Part shown: in pieces, positions 37,097-46,499 of the stretch
Layout of the letters: every line of letters begins with the position of its first letter
How positions within the stretch are numbered: the first letter of the stretch is position 1
Assembly (NCBI GenBank): GCA_021846685.1
Contig: JAJZWL010000001.1
Span: 65,251-129,250 of the forward strand
Direction: 5' to 3'
Source of the DNA: a bacterium
GTDB lineage: Bacteria > Patescibacteria > Dojkabacteria > JAKAPS01 > JAJZLI01
DNA length: 64,000 nucleotides
The notes under the pieces: generated by a model
Told to the model about the DNA's origin: nothing
What the model saw: only the letters and a program-made list of their open reading frames with translations
The model's database searches: none
Program-made: the position numbers and the translations under genes

Positions 37097-38164
37097 TTAA
37101 GCTGTAGGGTTAAAATAGTTTTCCACTGCAAATCTGGATTGTTGCATAAATATATTTTTTAATAAACTTAAATTGTTTATTTCATAAAATACTAACATTG
37201 CTTCCCTATATTCATTAACATCTACATTTCTAAAAGATAATGGAAAAGAATTATGCGATAGTAGTAAAGCATTTGCAATAATTCTTCCTGTTCTTTTATT
37301 TCCATCCTCAAATGGTTGTATATATCCAATTAATGGTATTGTAAGTAAAGCTTTTTCAAACACATTAGTTTTATTGTTAATAATTTTACAATATTGCTCT
37401 AATGCCTCTCTTATCTGAAAAACATTATCTAGTGGTTTATAGTTTGTTCCTGTTATTCTAACCAAACTATTTCTAATGTTTTTTGTCACACCCAAGTTGT
37501 CAATTAACAGTGAATGAATATGTTCAATTATTCCAACATTTAGTTCTATAAATTGGTCACCATTCTGTAATATGAATTCTAACGCTTTTTTGTGATTTAT
37601 AATCATTATGGCCTCCTCTTTCTTTTTACCTTTTGCTTCTATACCGTCTTTTAAAAGAGTTTCAGTTTCAAGTAGAGTATATGTATTACCTTCCAAAACA
37701 GAAGATTTCCAGCTTATTTCAATTATTGCTCTTTCAAACTCTTTTTTTCGAATAACATCACTTAACTGTTTTACATTACCATTAAAATTTTCATTTAGAG
37801 TATTTAATTCAGATAATTCTTCCTTCGTCAATATTTCATTTTGAACCAATGAAAATATATTACTATTGAATCTCTCTATAATTTCTCTATGATCAATATC
37901 TTTTTCATAATATTCCTTAGTATTTATATTCCTGAGTAAATTATATTTTATACTTAATCTATAACTAGTAGCTTTACCATTACCATGCTTCTCGATTAAA
38001 TTTAAATTTAATAAATAAGACAGATCTCTATTTACAGTCATGAAAGAGACTTCTTCATCAACAGTTTTTAAAAAATCAGTTATTTGAGATCTACCTAGCC
38101 ACTTTTGAGTGGAAAGAATATTTAAAAGTTTGGATTGTCTTTTATTTAATTTCATAATATTCAT
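37097..38164 (-). CDS. winged-helix Fic-domain protein with Gln in place of the catalytic His
   Basis: A 355-residue protein. A winged helix (1-70) is followed by a Fic region with the inhibitory-helix motif SSVLEGNTYT (about 168) and the active-site loop IQPFEDGNKRTGR (about 281-293). Fic enzymes attach AMP or other phosphate-linked groups through the His of HxFx(D/E)GN(G/K)R; here codon CAA gives Gln at that position, while the anion-binding GNKRTGR remains. AMPylation activity is therefore doubtful. The single gene lies between att-like repeats A and B, oriented away from tRNA-Ser(GCU). The start could be the Met three codons in. Confidence 0.85.
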   Translation of the reverse strand: MNIMKLNKRQSKLLNILSTQKWLGRSQITDFLKTVDEEVSFMTVNRDLSYLLNLNLIEKHGNGKATSYRLSIKYNLLRNINTKEYYEKDIDHREIIERFNSNIFSLVQNEILTKEELSELNTLNENFNGNVKQLSDVIRKKEFERAIIEISWKSSVLEGNTYTLLETETLLKDGIEAKGKKKEEAIMIINHKKALEFILQNGDQFIELNVGIIEHIHSLLIDNLGVTKNIRNSLVRITGTNYKPLDNVFQIREALEQYCKIINNKTNVFEKALLTIPLIGYIQPFEDGNKRTGRIIANALLLSHNSFPLSFRNVDVNEYREAMLVFYEINNLSLLKNIFMQQSRFAVENYFNPTA

Positions 38165-38293
38165 AACATAATAGCAATATAATCATAACATTTCGTTACA
38201 TATTTGTAAATAATATGTTACGTAAATATAGTGAATGGCAGTAAGGAAAGACTAAATTCGTAAGCTATATCAACATTGTATGGATATTTATAA

Positions 38294-38351
38294 TGGGGTT
38301 GTCACATCAATCGGAGGCGATGCGCCTTATTTCGAACTATTTTTGTGTTGG
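38294..38351 (-). repeat. att-like repeat A
   Basis: Minus-strand reading: CCAACACAAAAATAGTTCGA, then AATAAGGCGCATCGCCTCCG, then ATTGATGTGACAACCCCA. The left ~36 bp match repeat C; the right side (GACAACCCCATT...AATGTTGATA) matches the flank of repeat D over about 45 bp. It separates the RelBE cassette from the Fic cassette. Confidence 0.88.
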
Positions 38352-38376
38352 CTCACTAAATTAATGGACATTTATT

Positions 38377-38652
38377 TCAATAAACTTGATTATGACTTCC
38401 AGTATCAACAAATACAAAGACAACATTATTTTCTTTCTCATAGTAGATAATCCTGCAATCTCCTGTTACTGAAAACGATCGGTACATTTTCAACTTTCCA
38501 GTTAATCGATGATCTTGTAGTATAGGGGTAAAACGATCTTCTAAAAATAAATCAATGCGCTGTTGAACACGTTGTTCTAAATTTGTTTGATTGCTGATTC
38601 TTGCTTTAAAATGTTTAATAAAATCCTTTGTGTATTCAATTCTCTTCTTCAT
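38377..38652 (-). CDS. RelE/ParE-superfamily toxin
   Basis: 91 residues from MKKRIEYTKDF; an upstream Met would add seven. Typical RelE-like order: RIEYTKDFIKHFKARI, the RLTGKLKMYRSFSVTGDCRIIYYEKENN core with conserved Arg residues, ending VFVDTGSHNQVY. Members cleave mRNA in the ribosome or poison gyrase. It overlaps the antitoxin gene by 17 bp. Confidence 0.88.
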   Translation of the reverse strand: MKKRIEYTKDFIKHFKARISNQTNLEQRVQQRIDLFLEDRFTPILQDHRLTGKLKMYRSFSVTGDCRIIYYEKENNVVFVFVDTGSHNQVY

Positions 38653-38962
38653 CTTTGAAATTTCTAACTGCATCTATAATGTTTTTCCCGGAATAGGCAG
38701 TATACAAATTGCCATTCTTGGTCTCTGCTTCTATTTCTGCTCGTTTTTTATCTAGATATTCTTCAAATTCTGGAGAAATATGTTCATCAGCATGTGGAGA
38801 AGAAAGAGTAAGCTGAATGTCTCCTTTGGAAAAACTCATAATAAATATCCTTATTACCTCTTGAAGAGAACTATAGCCATAATCATGGGCTACCTTTTCT
38901 GCCTGTTTTTTTACAGATTTATTAAGAGGAACTTGTATTTTAGCGTAATCTGTTTGAATCAT
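38636..38962 (-). CDS. RelB/DinJ-like antitoxin
   Basis: A 108-residue protein with an N-terminal ribbon-helix-helix (DYAKIQVPLNKSVKKQAEKVAHDYG, then LQEVIRIFIMSFSKG) and a charged C-terminal tail for toxin binding. It is first in the operon downstream of tRNA-Ser(GCU), reading away from the tRNA. Confidence 0.85.
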   Translation of the reverse strand: MIQTDYAKIQVPLNKSVKKQAEKVAHDYGYSSLQEVIRIFIMSFSKGDIQLTLSSPHADEHISPEFEEYLDKKRAEIEAETKNGNLYTAYSGKNIIDAVRNFKDEEEN

Positions 38963-38990
38963 AATTCTTTATTTATTATTTACTTTCATT

Positions 38991-39018
38991 ATTATACCAC
39001 TTTGATACTTTTTGTCAA
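38991..39018 (-). promoter_or_regulatory. promoter of the 38.4-39.0 kb RelBE operon
   Basis: Minus strand: TTGACA (39018-39013), a 16-bp spacer and TATAAT (38996-38991), 29 bp before the antitoxin ATG. Confidence 0.75.
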
Positions 39019-39159
39019 CATATTACATCTGTTCAGATTCTTATCAGGTTGAAAAATTAAAACATTAATGAATAATTTATTAAGCAAGAATAGAAACTTT
39101 AAACTGAAAAATGAATCCCTTTATCAAGATTATTGCTTGGCTTATTGATTTTTGTATTA

Positions 39160-39195
39160 TGTTGTCGCATCCATCGGAGAGAGAGAGATTCGAAC
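39160..39195 (-). repeat. att-like site E (3' end and flank of tRNA-Ser(GCU))
   Basis: Minus-strand reading: GTTCGAATCTCTCTCTCTCC, then GATGGATGCGACAACA. The first 20 bases are the T-loop and acceptor of the real tRNA; the flank GATGGATGCGACAAC recurs after the tRNA mimics in F and (one mismatch) D. This is the candidate parental attachment site. Confidence 0.85.
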
Positions 39196-39262
39196 TCTCG
39201 CGAGGATTTCTCCTCCTAAGGGTTTAGCAAACCCTCCCCTTCAGCCACTTGGGTACCTCTCC
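39175..39262 (-). tRNA. tRNA-Ser (GCU)
   Basis: Minus strand. Acceptor GGAGAGG/TCTCTCC plus discriminator G, anticodon loop TTGCTAA in the arm GGGTTTGCTAAACCC, long variable arm typical of Ser, T-arm GAGAG-TTCGAAT-CTCTC. CCA is not encoded. A RelBE operon starts directly 3' of it. Confidence 0.95.
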
Positions 39263-39332
39263 AAATATAATAAAGTATATCAAAAAATGAGTTTATATAA
39301 AAGTTAATTGTATGTTGTATAATATATTATTA

Positions 39333-40244
39333 ATGAATAATAAAAATAAAATCTTAATATTTTTTCTTGTAGTTATAGTATATTTTTCTATATTAGTTTT
39401 AGTTTTTATACACTTTATAAATATTCCTGTAGTAGGGAACAAAGAAAGAAAGGTGGGCATAAATTCTAAGATAAATATAGTTGCATCTGTAAATTATTTC
39501 AATCCTTTTAATTTCAAAACTCAAAATTCATCAATATCAAGTACCTCTTCAGGAAAGGTTATTCAGTCAAATATTGTTGCAAATTTTGCAAGTATAAAAA
39601 ATGAGACAATTATCTACTTCGTGCATAAACAATGGAAATATACAATAAACGCCACAAATACTCTATTTAAAAAGGATAATGTAATAGTTTATTATAAAAA
39701 AAATGGACATAATACTTTATTGGAAATATACATACCAAATAGCTTTAAAATATCTGACTTAGTATCATTATTTGATGTTAACTATAGTACCTATTCATAT
39801 CCCTTTGACTATACTCAGATGAATGATACTTTGGCTTCTTTAGATACGACATATACTCCATATATAAGAAGTACTTCTTTTGTTTTTTATAAAAATAATT
39901 TCAATAATGTTGGTCATTTCCAGTACAACACACCAATAGAAGAAATTAAGGGTGTCTCAATGATTAATACTTCTTCACAAGGGAGTATTAATAGTCTTCT
40001 ACATGAGTATATGTCAAGGTTTTCTATATGGGGATATATTCCTTTTACTGTATATGGAGCTATAATTGATAATAATACAATATATTATCTTAAGTATGGT
40101 TTAGGGGGTGCGAGTATAAAAGTTTTAGTTAAACCTGAAAATGGATATTCTTTTGTATATTATAGTATAAAAGTCTCTGCTTCTTCTTCAAACAATAATT
40201 TATCCTTGTTTAATAGATTGGGATGGAGTAGTGTATTTAATTAA
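39333..40244 (+). CDS. membrane-anchored extracytoplasmic protein, unknown function
   Basis: 303 residues from ATG 39333; ATG 39312 would overlap a TATAAT box at 39318-39323. One N-terminal transmembrane/signal-anchor segment (about 5-28, ILIFFLVVIVYFSILVLVF) is followed by a Ser/Asn-rich extracytoplasmic region with no family I recognise. The 3' end overlaps the convergent PLD gene by 45 bp, which is unusual. Confidence 0.55.
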   Translation: MNNKNKILIFFLVVIVYFSILVLVFIHFINIPVVGNKERKVGINSKINIVASVNYFNPFNFKTQNSSISSTSSGKVIQSNIVANFASIKNETIIYFVHKQWKYTINATNTLFKKDNVIVYYKKNGHNTLLEIYIPNSFKISDLVSLFDVNYSTYSYPFDYTQMNDTLASLDTTYTPYIRSTSFVFYKNNFNNVGHFQYNTPIEEIKGVSMINTSSQGSINSLLHEYMSRFSIWGYIPFTVYGAIIDNNTIYYLKYGLGGASIKVLVKPENGYSFVYYSIKVSASSSNNNLSLFNRLGWSSVFN

Positions 40245-41291
40245 GCTTTGAGAGTTTAATTTTATTTGTGTATACCAATTAGATAGGTTGTGGATTAAAT
40301 CTTTATCCTTAGTATTTAATGCAATTTCAGATGTTCCAAATAATACTCCGAATGTTGAAAAGTTATGTGATCCTATTATTAAAGAAGAATTAGGGGCATT
40401 TTTATCTAAAATTATCATTTTTGCATGTATATACTTTTCAGACTGCTCATATAAATTAGAAAGATTTATATTGCTTAAATTAAATAGTATTTGCTCTATT
40501 TTATGTCTAATTTTTTTTTCGGCAATACTATTTGAATGTACAATAATCTCAACTGCAAGACCTCTTTTAACGGCTTTCTGAAGTGCAAAAAGAATTTTAA
40601 AATCTGGTAGGAATTGAGATATATAGCTAATATCTTCTTTCGCATTATTTATAGCATTAATGGCCTCATTATATATGATAGATTGTCCTTTTTTCCCAGA
40701 ATCTATAAGAAGTGAATTTTCTTTATTAATATTGACTATCTTGTCACTATATTTTATTCCTGTACTGTTCTTTAAGAAGATACTTTTTAAATTATTTCTA
40801 ATTTCTCTGTCTTTTGTTTTCACCATGAAGTCATAATAATTAAAAGATTTTTTCCCAAAATTCATTCCACCTATATATGAATAATTATCAATTATAGTTA
40901 TTTTCATATGATTTCTTCCTATAAAGGGGAAATATTCAGCTATAGCTTTATTATATCTATATTCATTGATAAAATTGATTTCAATATCAGCAGATGTCAT
41001 TTCTTTGAAATATTTTTGACTTATTTGAATATTATTTTTACATTTATCTCTTTTTTCTTTATTTATATGTATAAAATACTTGTGTCCTTGGATATATTGA
41101 TTTGAGTAATTATCAATATTGAATTTAACTGAGACCCCTCTTTTTTTAGCTGCTATAACTTCTTTTGTAAATTCTTTTAAAGAATCATCAAAATATACAT
41201 ACATTGCTTGTATATATATATTTTTTTTTGCCTTTTTAACAAGTTGAATAAGATCACTTAGATATTCTTCTGAAGGTATTAATTCATACAT
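40200..41291 (-). CDS. phospholipase D-family (two HKD motifs) protein
   Basis: 363 residues from ATG 41291 (MYELIPSEEYL); a TTG at 41312 would overlap the upstream stop. Two catalytic HKD motifs are visible: NHMKITIIDNYSYIGGMNFG (about 124) and IHAKMIILDKN...IGSHNF (about 286). The two-motif layout matches cardiolipin synthase/PLD enzymes, but there is no N-terminal membrane segment. It follows the P-type ATPase gene closely and is probably co-transcribed, which suggests a membrane-lipid role. Confidence 0.85.
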   Translation of the reverse strand: MYELIPSEEYLSDLIQLVKKAKKNIYIQAMYVYFDDSLKEFTKEVIAAKKRGVSVKFNIDNYSNQYIQGHKYFIHINKEKRDKCKNNIQISQKYFKEMTSADIEINFINEYRYNKAIAEYFPFIGRNHMKITIIDNYSYIGGMNFGKKSFNYYDFMVKTKDREIRNNLKSIFLKNSTGIKYSDKIVNINKENSLLIDSGKKGQSIIYNEAINAINNAKEDISYISQFLPDFKILFALQKAVKRGLAVEIIVHSNSIAEKKIRHKIEQILFNLSNINLSNLYEQSEKYIHAKMIILDKNAPNSSLIIGSHNFSTFGVLFGTSEIALNTKDKDLIHNLSNWYTQIKLNSQSLIKYTTPSQSIKQG

Positions 41292-41308
41292 TACTAATAT
41301 ACAATATA

Positions 41309-44086
41309 TCAAATATTTTTATTATAATCAAAACTTATTTTCCTTGTTATAAATTTCCTTATTTCTTCTGAGAATAATAATATGAATATTACTATAACAT
41401 AAAGTAAGAGTATATTATATCTTAAAGGATATGTATGTAAGATTGTATTAAAAAAAGGTGTGAATATAAATATATTTTGGAATATAAGTATAAATATTAT
41501 TCCTATAAAAATCTTAAAGTAAGATTTGAGTTGAAATGAAAAGATTGAGAATTTATATGACCTAGAGGACAGTAGGTTTGCTATTTGAGCAAAGACTAGA
41601 GTAGAGTATGTTGCTGTAGTTGCCATTTGATAATTTCCAAATTCTTTAAATGTTATATAAAATATTATTACAGAAAGTATCGCAATAATTGATCCATTTA
41701 TCATTATTGGTATTACTGTTTCTTTATCAAAAAGATGTGATTTCTTAGACCTAGGAGGTCTAGACATAATATCAGGATCTGGAGTGTCTGATGCTAGGAT
41801 CAATGCTGGAATTATATTAACAATAAGGTCAATTGTTAATATTTGTAGTACATACATGACAGGTTCGAAGTGTAAAATTGAACCAATAAAGATAGCAAGC
41901 ATTTCTGCTATGTCTATAGCTACAGTAAATCGTATGAATTTTTTAATATTATCATATATAATTCTCCCTTCTTTAATGGCATATACTATTGCAGAAAAAC
42001 TATCATTAAGAAGGATCATGTCTGCACTTTCTTTTGCCACATCTGTTCCTGTAATTCCCATTGCCACACCTATATCTGCTGATTTTAAAGCAGGGGCATC
42101 ATTAACCCCATCTCCTGTTACTGCTACTATATTATCCATATCTTTTAGTAGTTGCACTATTTTAAGTTTATTTAATGGTGTTACTCTAGCAAAGATGGCT
42201 GTTTGTCCTTTTAAAATTTCTTTAATTTTTTCATCACTTAATTTGTCAATATCTTTTCCTTCTATAACGGGAGTGTTTTTATCTGCTATATTTACTATCT
42301 GACCTATTTTAAGAGCTATATCAGGAGAGTCTCCTGTACACATAAATATCTTGATACCTGCTTTTTTTGCAGATTCAACTGCAGCAGGGACTTCATCTCT
42401 AGGTGAATCAAATATACCTAAGAGTCCAATTATTGTGAGATTTTTTTCTACATCTTTTTTACTTACACTTTCATTACCATTTAATTTTCTGTATGCTAGT
42501 GCAATTACCCTTAAAGTACCATTCTCATATTGTTTCGCCTTTTCAATAATGGTATTTTTCAAATGTGTGTCCAATGTGATTTTTTTCCCATCCATTAAAA
42601 TACTATTAGAAGAAGATATAATACTTTCAATTGCACCTTTCGAATATATATATTCGTTATTATCTTCATGTACCAATACAGACATCATTTTTCTTTGAGG
42701 GTCAAATGGAAGTTCTATAATTCTTTTAAATTTATTTCGTATATTATCTGCATCTTTGTTTATCTTTCTAGCAAATGCTATTAAAGCTCCTTCTAATGGG
42801 TCTCCTATTAAATCATATTTATTTTTTTTAGGATCAAAATTAATATATGAGTTATTACAAAGTATGGATCCTTTGAACATTAGATCCATTACATCCTGGT
42901 TATAGCTATTAGGGGTAATATCTCCTTTGTCTGTATATCCTACTCCAGATACAGAATAGTCTTGAGATTTTGCATTCATAAAGAAAAATTTTTCAACACT
43001 CATTTCATTTTTTGTAAGAGTCCCTGTTTTATCAGTTACAATTACATTACAAGCACCTAGTGTTTCTGTAGATGTTAATTTTTTAACTACTACATTTACT
43101 TTTGAAAGTTTTTTTAAAGCAATTGCAAGAGCTGCAGTGACAGTAGAGGGTAGACCTTCTGGGACTACTCCAACAGCAAGTCCTAAAGATAGTATTAATG
43201 TGGCTTGTACAGATAATTTAGAATAAAAAAAGTTGATAATAAAGGCAAAGAATGCCACTACTAAAGCAATCATAATAAGGTATTCACCTGTTCTGAAAAT
43301 TTCTTTTTGTAGAGGAGATTTACCTTTTTTTTCTTCTTCCGTTGTTACTGCTATTTTTCCAAATTCAGTGTTCATTCCAGTTCCTACGACAACTGCTTTT
43401 CCTGACCCAGAAGATACTGTTGTCCCCATAAATATTAGATTAGATATTTCAAAAATCGAAAGTTTAGATTTTGGATGAGGTGATGTAGTTTTTAATACTG
43501 GTTTATTTTCTCCTGTAATTGAAGATTCTAAACAAGAAAGGTTATTTGATTCAATTACTCTAGAGTCAGCAGGTATGTCGTCTCCTGCTTTTAGAATTAT
43601 TATATCTCCAGGAACTACAAGTTGTGTATCGATCTCAGTAATTGTCCCGTCTCTTATTACAGTGGTTTTTTTTGAAATTAGTTTTTCTAAAGACTCTACT
43701 GTCTTACTTGCACTATATTCTTGTAAAAACCCTATTGTAGAGTTAAAGAGAATAAGTAATATTAATATGATCCCAACTATTTCTTGTTGAGTTAAGAATG
43801 CTGCAATAGCAGCAATCAATAGTAATAGCATTAAAAAATCTTTAAATTGAGAGAAATATATTCCAGAGACCTTTAATCTATTAGTAACTTTTAGCTCATT
43901 ATAACCATGTTCAGTTATTAGCTCTTTTGCCTTTTCACTTTTAATCCCAGTATATTCATCTGTTTGTAATATTTTTAATACACTTTTTGTATCTAATGAA
44001 TATACAAAAGTTTCTTCATCTAGTGTTTTTTTAAAGATAGAAGGGTATAATAGACTTGAGTATGTTTTATGTTTAATCTGGGACAT
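41309..44086 (-). CDS. P-type cation-transporting ATPase (P2 type)
   Basis: A 925-residue ion pump with about ten transmembrane helices. Present are the N-terminal cation-ATPase domain, actuator motif SSITGENKPV, M4 motif GVVPEGLPSTVTAALA, phosphorylation site SDKTGTLT-type (VTDKTGTLTKNEM, Asp about 351), nucleotide domain, and TGDGVNDAPALK (about 656). M6 and the following loop read IDLIVNIIPALILASDTPDPDIMSRPPR-like in two parts (IDLIVNIIPALIL; DIMSRPPR), closer to P2A/P2C than to heavy-metal pumps. Ca2+ is plausible but not proven. Confidence 0.93.
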   Translation of the reverse strand: MSQIKHKTYSSLLYPSIFKKTLDEETFVYSLDTKSVLKILQTDEYTGIKSEKAKELITEHGYNELKVTNRLKVSGIYFSQFKDFLMLLLLIAAIAAFLTQQEIVGIILILLILFNSTIGFLQEYSASKTVESLEKLISKKTTVIRDGTITEIDTQLVVPGDIIILKAGDDIPADSRVIESNNLSCLESSITGENKPVLKTTSPHPKSKLSIFEISNLIFMGTTVSSGSGKAVVVGTGMNTEFGKIAVTTEEEKKGKSPLQKEIFRTGEYLIMIALVVAFFAFIINFFYSKLSVQATLILSLGLAVGVVPEGLPSTVTAALAIALKKLSKVNVVVKKLTSTETLGACNVIVTDKTGTLTKNEMSVEKFFFMNAKSQDYSVSGVGYTDKGDITPNSYNQDVMDLMFKGSILCNNSYINFDPKKNKYDLIGDPLEGALIAFARKINKDADNIRNKFKRIIELPFDPQRKMMSVLVHEDNNEYIYSKGAIESIISSSNSILMDGKKITLDTHLKNTIIEKAKQYENGTLRVIALAYRKLNGNESVSKKDVEKNLTIIGLLGIFDSPRDEVPAAVESAKKAGIKIFMCTGDSPDIALKIGQIVNIADKNTPVIEGKDIDKLSDEKIKEILKGQTAIFARVTPLNKLKIVQLLKDMDNIVAVTGDGVNDAPALKSADIGVAMGITGTDVAKESADMILLNDSFSAIVYAIKEGRIIYDNIKKFIRFTVAIDIAEMLAIFIGSILHFEPVMYVLQILTIDLIVNIIPALILASDTPDPDIMSRPPRSKKSHLFDKETVIPIMINGSIIAILSVIIFYITFKEFGNYQMATTATYSTLVFAQIANLLSSRSYKFSIFSFQLKSYFKIFIGIIFILIFQNIFIFTPFFNTILHTYPLRYNILLLYVIVIFILLFSEEIRKFITRKISFDYNKNI

Positions 44087-44164
44087 AATTAATCTTAAAA
44101 CTATTAATGCTCTAATGCAAGTTGGTCTTGATTTTTAAATTTCTTAAAAGTAATATGTTTTAGT

Positions 44165-44758
44165 ATGGAAAATGCAAGAGATAAAAAAATAAGAGAGTTG
44201 GAATCTGAATTAGAAAATTTGAAAGTTGAGATATCTTCTGTAAATAAATCTAAGAGTAGAGAAAAAAAACAAAAAAAGGATGCCAAAGTTATATATAAGT
44301 GGAAATCACCATCAAGAGTTTTTAGAAAATGGGAGAAGGAGAAATTATTTACTGTATTCCTTTGGTTATTGGTAATTGTCATATTACTTCTCTTTGTAAA
44401 ACAATATATAACTATTTTTGTAGTTTTTGCATTAGGATTTGTTATCTATGCAATGACAAATTTTTCACCAGAAACAGTAGAGCATGTATTAACAGATAGT
44501 TATTTAGTTTGGTTTGAGAAGGAGTATAACTTTGACGATTTGAAAGAATTTTGGTTTTCAGAAAGGTCAGGTCAAATAGTGCTTAATGTGGAGACAAAGT
44601 ATAGAATTCCCGCAAGATTAGTTTTTCTTGTAAGTGAAAAAGAAAAAGAAGAGTTATATGGACTACTATCTGAATATATTCCATATAAAGAATTAAGTAA
44701 AAAGCAAAATTTATTTTCTAAATTGATAGATGGTGAATATATTAATTTAGAACAGTAA
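44165..44758 (+). CDS. membrane protein with N-terminal coiled coil
   Basis: A 197-residue protein with a charged coiled coil (8-30, KKIRELESELENLKVEISSV), a basic stretch (KSKSREKKQKKDAK), two adjacent hydrophobic helices (about 64-78 and 82-98) and a C-terminal cytosolic domain (YNFDDLKEFWFSE, then RLVFLVSEKEKEELYGLL). No family is recognised. It lies just upstream of tRNA-Arg and tRNA-Ser and is divergent from the P-type ATPase. Confidence 0.6.
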   Translation: MENARDKKIRELESELENLKVEISSVNKSKSREKKQKKDAKVIYKWKSPSRVFRKWEKEKLFTVFLWLLVIVILLLFVKQYITIFVVFALGFVIYAMTNFSPETVEHVLTDSYLVWFEKEYNFDDLKEFWFSERSGQIVLNVETKYRIPARLVFLVSEKEKEELYGLLSEYIPYKELSKKQNLFSKLIDGEYINLEQ

Positions 44759-44767
44759 TATATATCT

Positions 44768-44841
44768 GCTTCTGTAGCTTAATTGGATAAAGCATCAGAT
44801 TGCGGATCTGAAGAGTATAGGTTCGAATCCTATCAGAAGCA
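44768..44841 (+). tRNA. tRNA-Arg (GCG)
   Basis: Acceptor GCTTCTG/CAGAAGC plus discriminator A, D-arm GCTTAATTGGATAAAGC, anticodon stem TCAGA/TCTGA with loop TTGCGGA (anticodon GCG), T-arm ATAGG-TTCGAAT-CCTAT. CCA is not encoded. It lies 12 bp before tRNA-Ser. Confidence 0.93.
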
Positions 44842-44853
44842 AAGATAAATTAA

Positions 44854-44943
44854 GGAGAGATGCTGGAGTGGTTTATCAGGCTGTTCTCGAAAAACAGTAT
44901 TCTTCTAAACAAAGGATCGTAAGTTCGAATCTTACTCTCTCCG
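44854..44943 (+). tRNA. tRNA-Ser (CGA)
   Basis: Acceptor GGAGAGA/TCTCTCC plus discriminator G, anticodon stem CTGTT/AACAG with loop CTCGAAA (anticodon CGA), long variable arm, T-arm GTAAG-TTCGAAT-CTTAC. A DUF433/DUF5615 pair starts 65 bp 3' of it, in the same orientation. Confidence 0.94.
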
Positions 44944-45008
44944 ATTTTATTACTAAAGTTTAAATAAGATTTAATATATATATTCTATATGATGATAATG
45001 TATATCAT

Positions 45009-45263
45009 ATGAAAACTATGATTGTACAAGACAATAAGATACTTAATGGTAAACCTATTATAAAAGGCACTAGGATGTCTGTTGAAATAATATTAGAACT
45101 TTTGTCATCAGGATTAGAAATTAATGATATTCTTAAAGAATATGAATATTTAAATAGAACTCAAGTTTTGTCTGCTATATCATATGCATCAAATTTGATG
45201 AAGAAGGAAGATACATATATATTCAATAATCAGAAAAGTGTTATAAAGGAAATTCCTAATTGA
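45009..45263 (+). CDS. DUF433-family antitoxin
   Basis: An 84-residue protein. The DUF433 signature is clear: DNKILNGKPIIKGTRMSVEIILELLSSGL (as two runs, KPIIKGTRMSVEIILELL) followed by an ILKEYEYLNRTQVLSAISYA helix bundle of VapB-like type. DUF433 proteins usually pair with DUF5615 PIN-like toxins, and the remains of one overlap its 3' end. Confidence 0.88.
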   Translation: MKTMIVQDNKILNGKPIIKGTRMSVEIILELLSSGLEINDILKEYEYLNRTQVLSAISYASNLMKKEDTYIFNNQKSVIKEIPN

Positions 45264-45531
45264 TGCAAATATTCCTAAATCTGTAATAGATTATTTAATA
45301 AATAATAATTTTGATGTTATTGATATTAAAAAGGTTAATATAACAATGTCAGATATAGATATTATTAAATTAGCTCAAAAAGAACAAAGAATAATCATCA
45401 CATTAGATAAAGATTTTATAACTTTAATACAATATCCTAAATATCAAGTATCAACAATAGTTATAAGATTAAAAATTTTAAAATCAGAGAATATTATTTC
45501 CTATTTAGATGAACTTTTTGTTGTCAAACCA

Positions 45532-46499
45532 TTAAGATTGAGAATGAAAATCCACAAAAACAGGAGAGTTTTCTATGGTCTTAATTGGTATCTTCATATA
45601 GGTTAATTTCTCTGGTTTTATGTTTAAAGGATTAACAGGTATTTTTACTTTTTTATGTTCTTTAAGGTAATTTTCAAGCTTTTGTAAAGGTGTCTTGTAC
45701 TTATTTGTTGAATGAGGTCTTTGCGTATTGTAGAAGTATGCCCATTCTCTAAATATATCTTGTATATTATCGTTAGAGAGTATAAATGATGCTAATCCTT
45801 CATATTTATCTGTTTTCCACGATCTTTCTATTACCCCATTGTGTTCTGGTGTATATGCCTTTGTGTAAGAAAGGAGTACATTTAATCCATGTGCTAGATC
45901 TCTGTATGATGATGCTTTGTAACAGGATCCATTATCCATGATTAAGGTTATTGGAAACGATATACATGTTTTTACAAGTTGTCTTAGTATTGCCTCTGAT
46001 GTAATTGATCCTGAGAATGTTGATACTTCTAGTGCTACTATTTCTCTATTGAATATATCTATGACCTTAAATGCATAAACCCAACCTTTATTTATCCATA
46101 GATGTGTGAAATCAGTTTGAAATATTGATCTTGGGATATCACATTGAATCTTTTTATGATTAAATTCATATGTACCTTTTTCAGGTTTTCTTCCTATGAT
46201 ATTTTCTTCTTTCATGAAGTAATATACACCCCTATATGATATTGTTTGGCCTCGTACTTTTAGATATGCTGTTATCATTAGATATCCCCATCCATACAAC
46301 AAATCAAGCTCTTTTATTGCATTCTTATTCACATCAGGTAATTCTTCCCTTTTATTCTTTTTTTGAGAATAACCCTTTTTTTTGTAATATATTTTATTAC
46401 AAGATATCCCTAAAAGTTTAATGATCTTTGTTATCCTTATTCCATTTACACAAACCTCTAATATATCATCCCTAGTTACCTTCTTTACTAAATCTTTTT
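45532..46499 (-). CDS. IS3-family transposase OrfB (DDE integrase core)
   Basis: Catalytic domain with all three acidic residues: FQTDFTHLW, LIMDNGSCYKAS and GVIERSWKTDKYE. The methionine-initiated part begins at 46332, but the frame is open back to about 46499 (KDLVKKVTRDDILE..., then SCNKIYYKKKGYS), so OrfB is made by -1 frameshifting from OrfA. It appears intact and thus potentially active. Confidence 0.88.
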
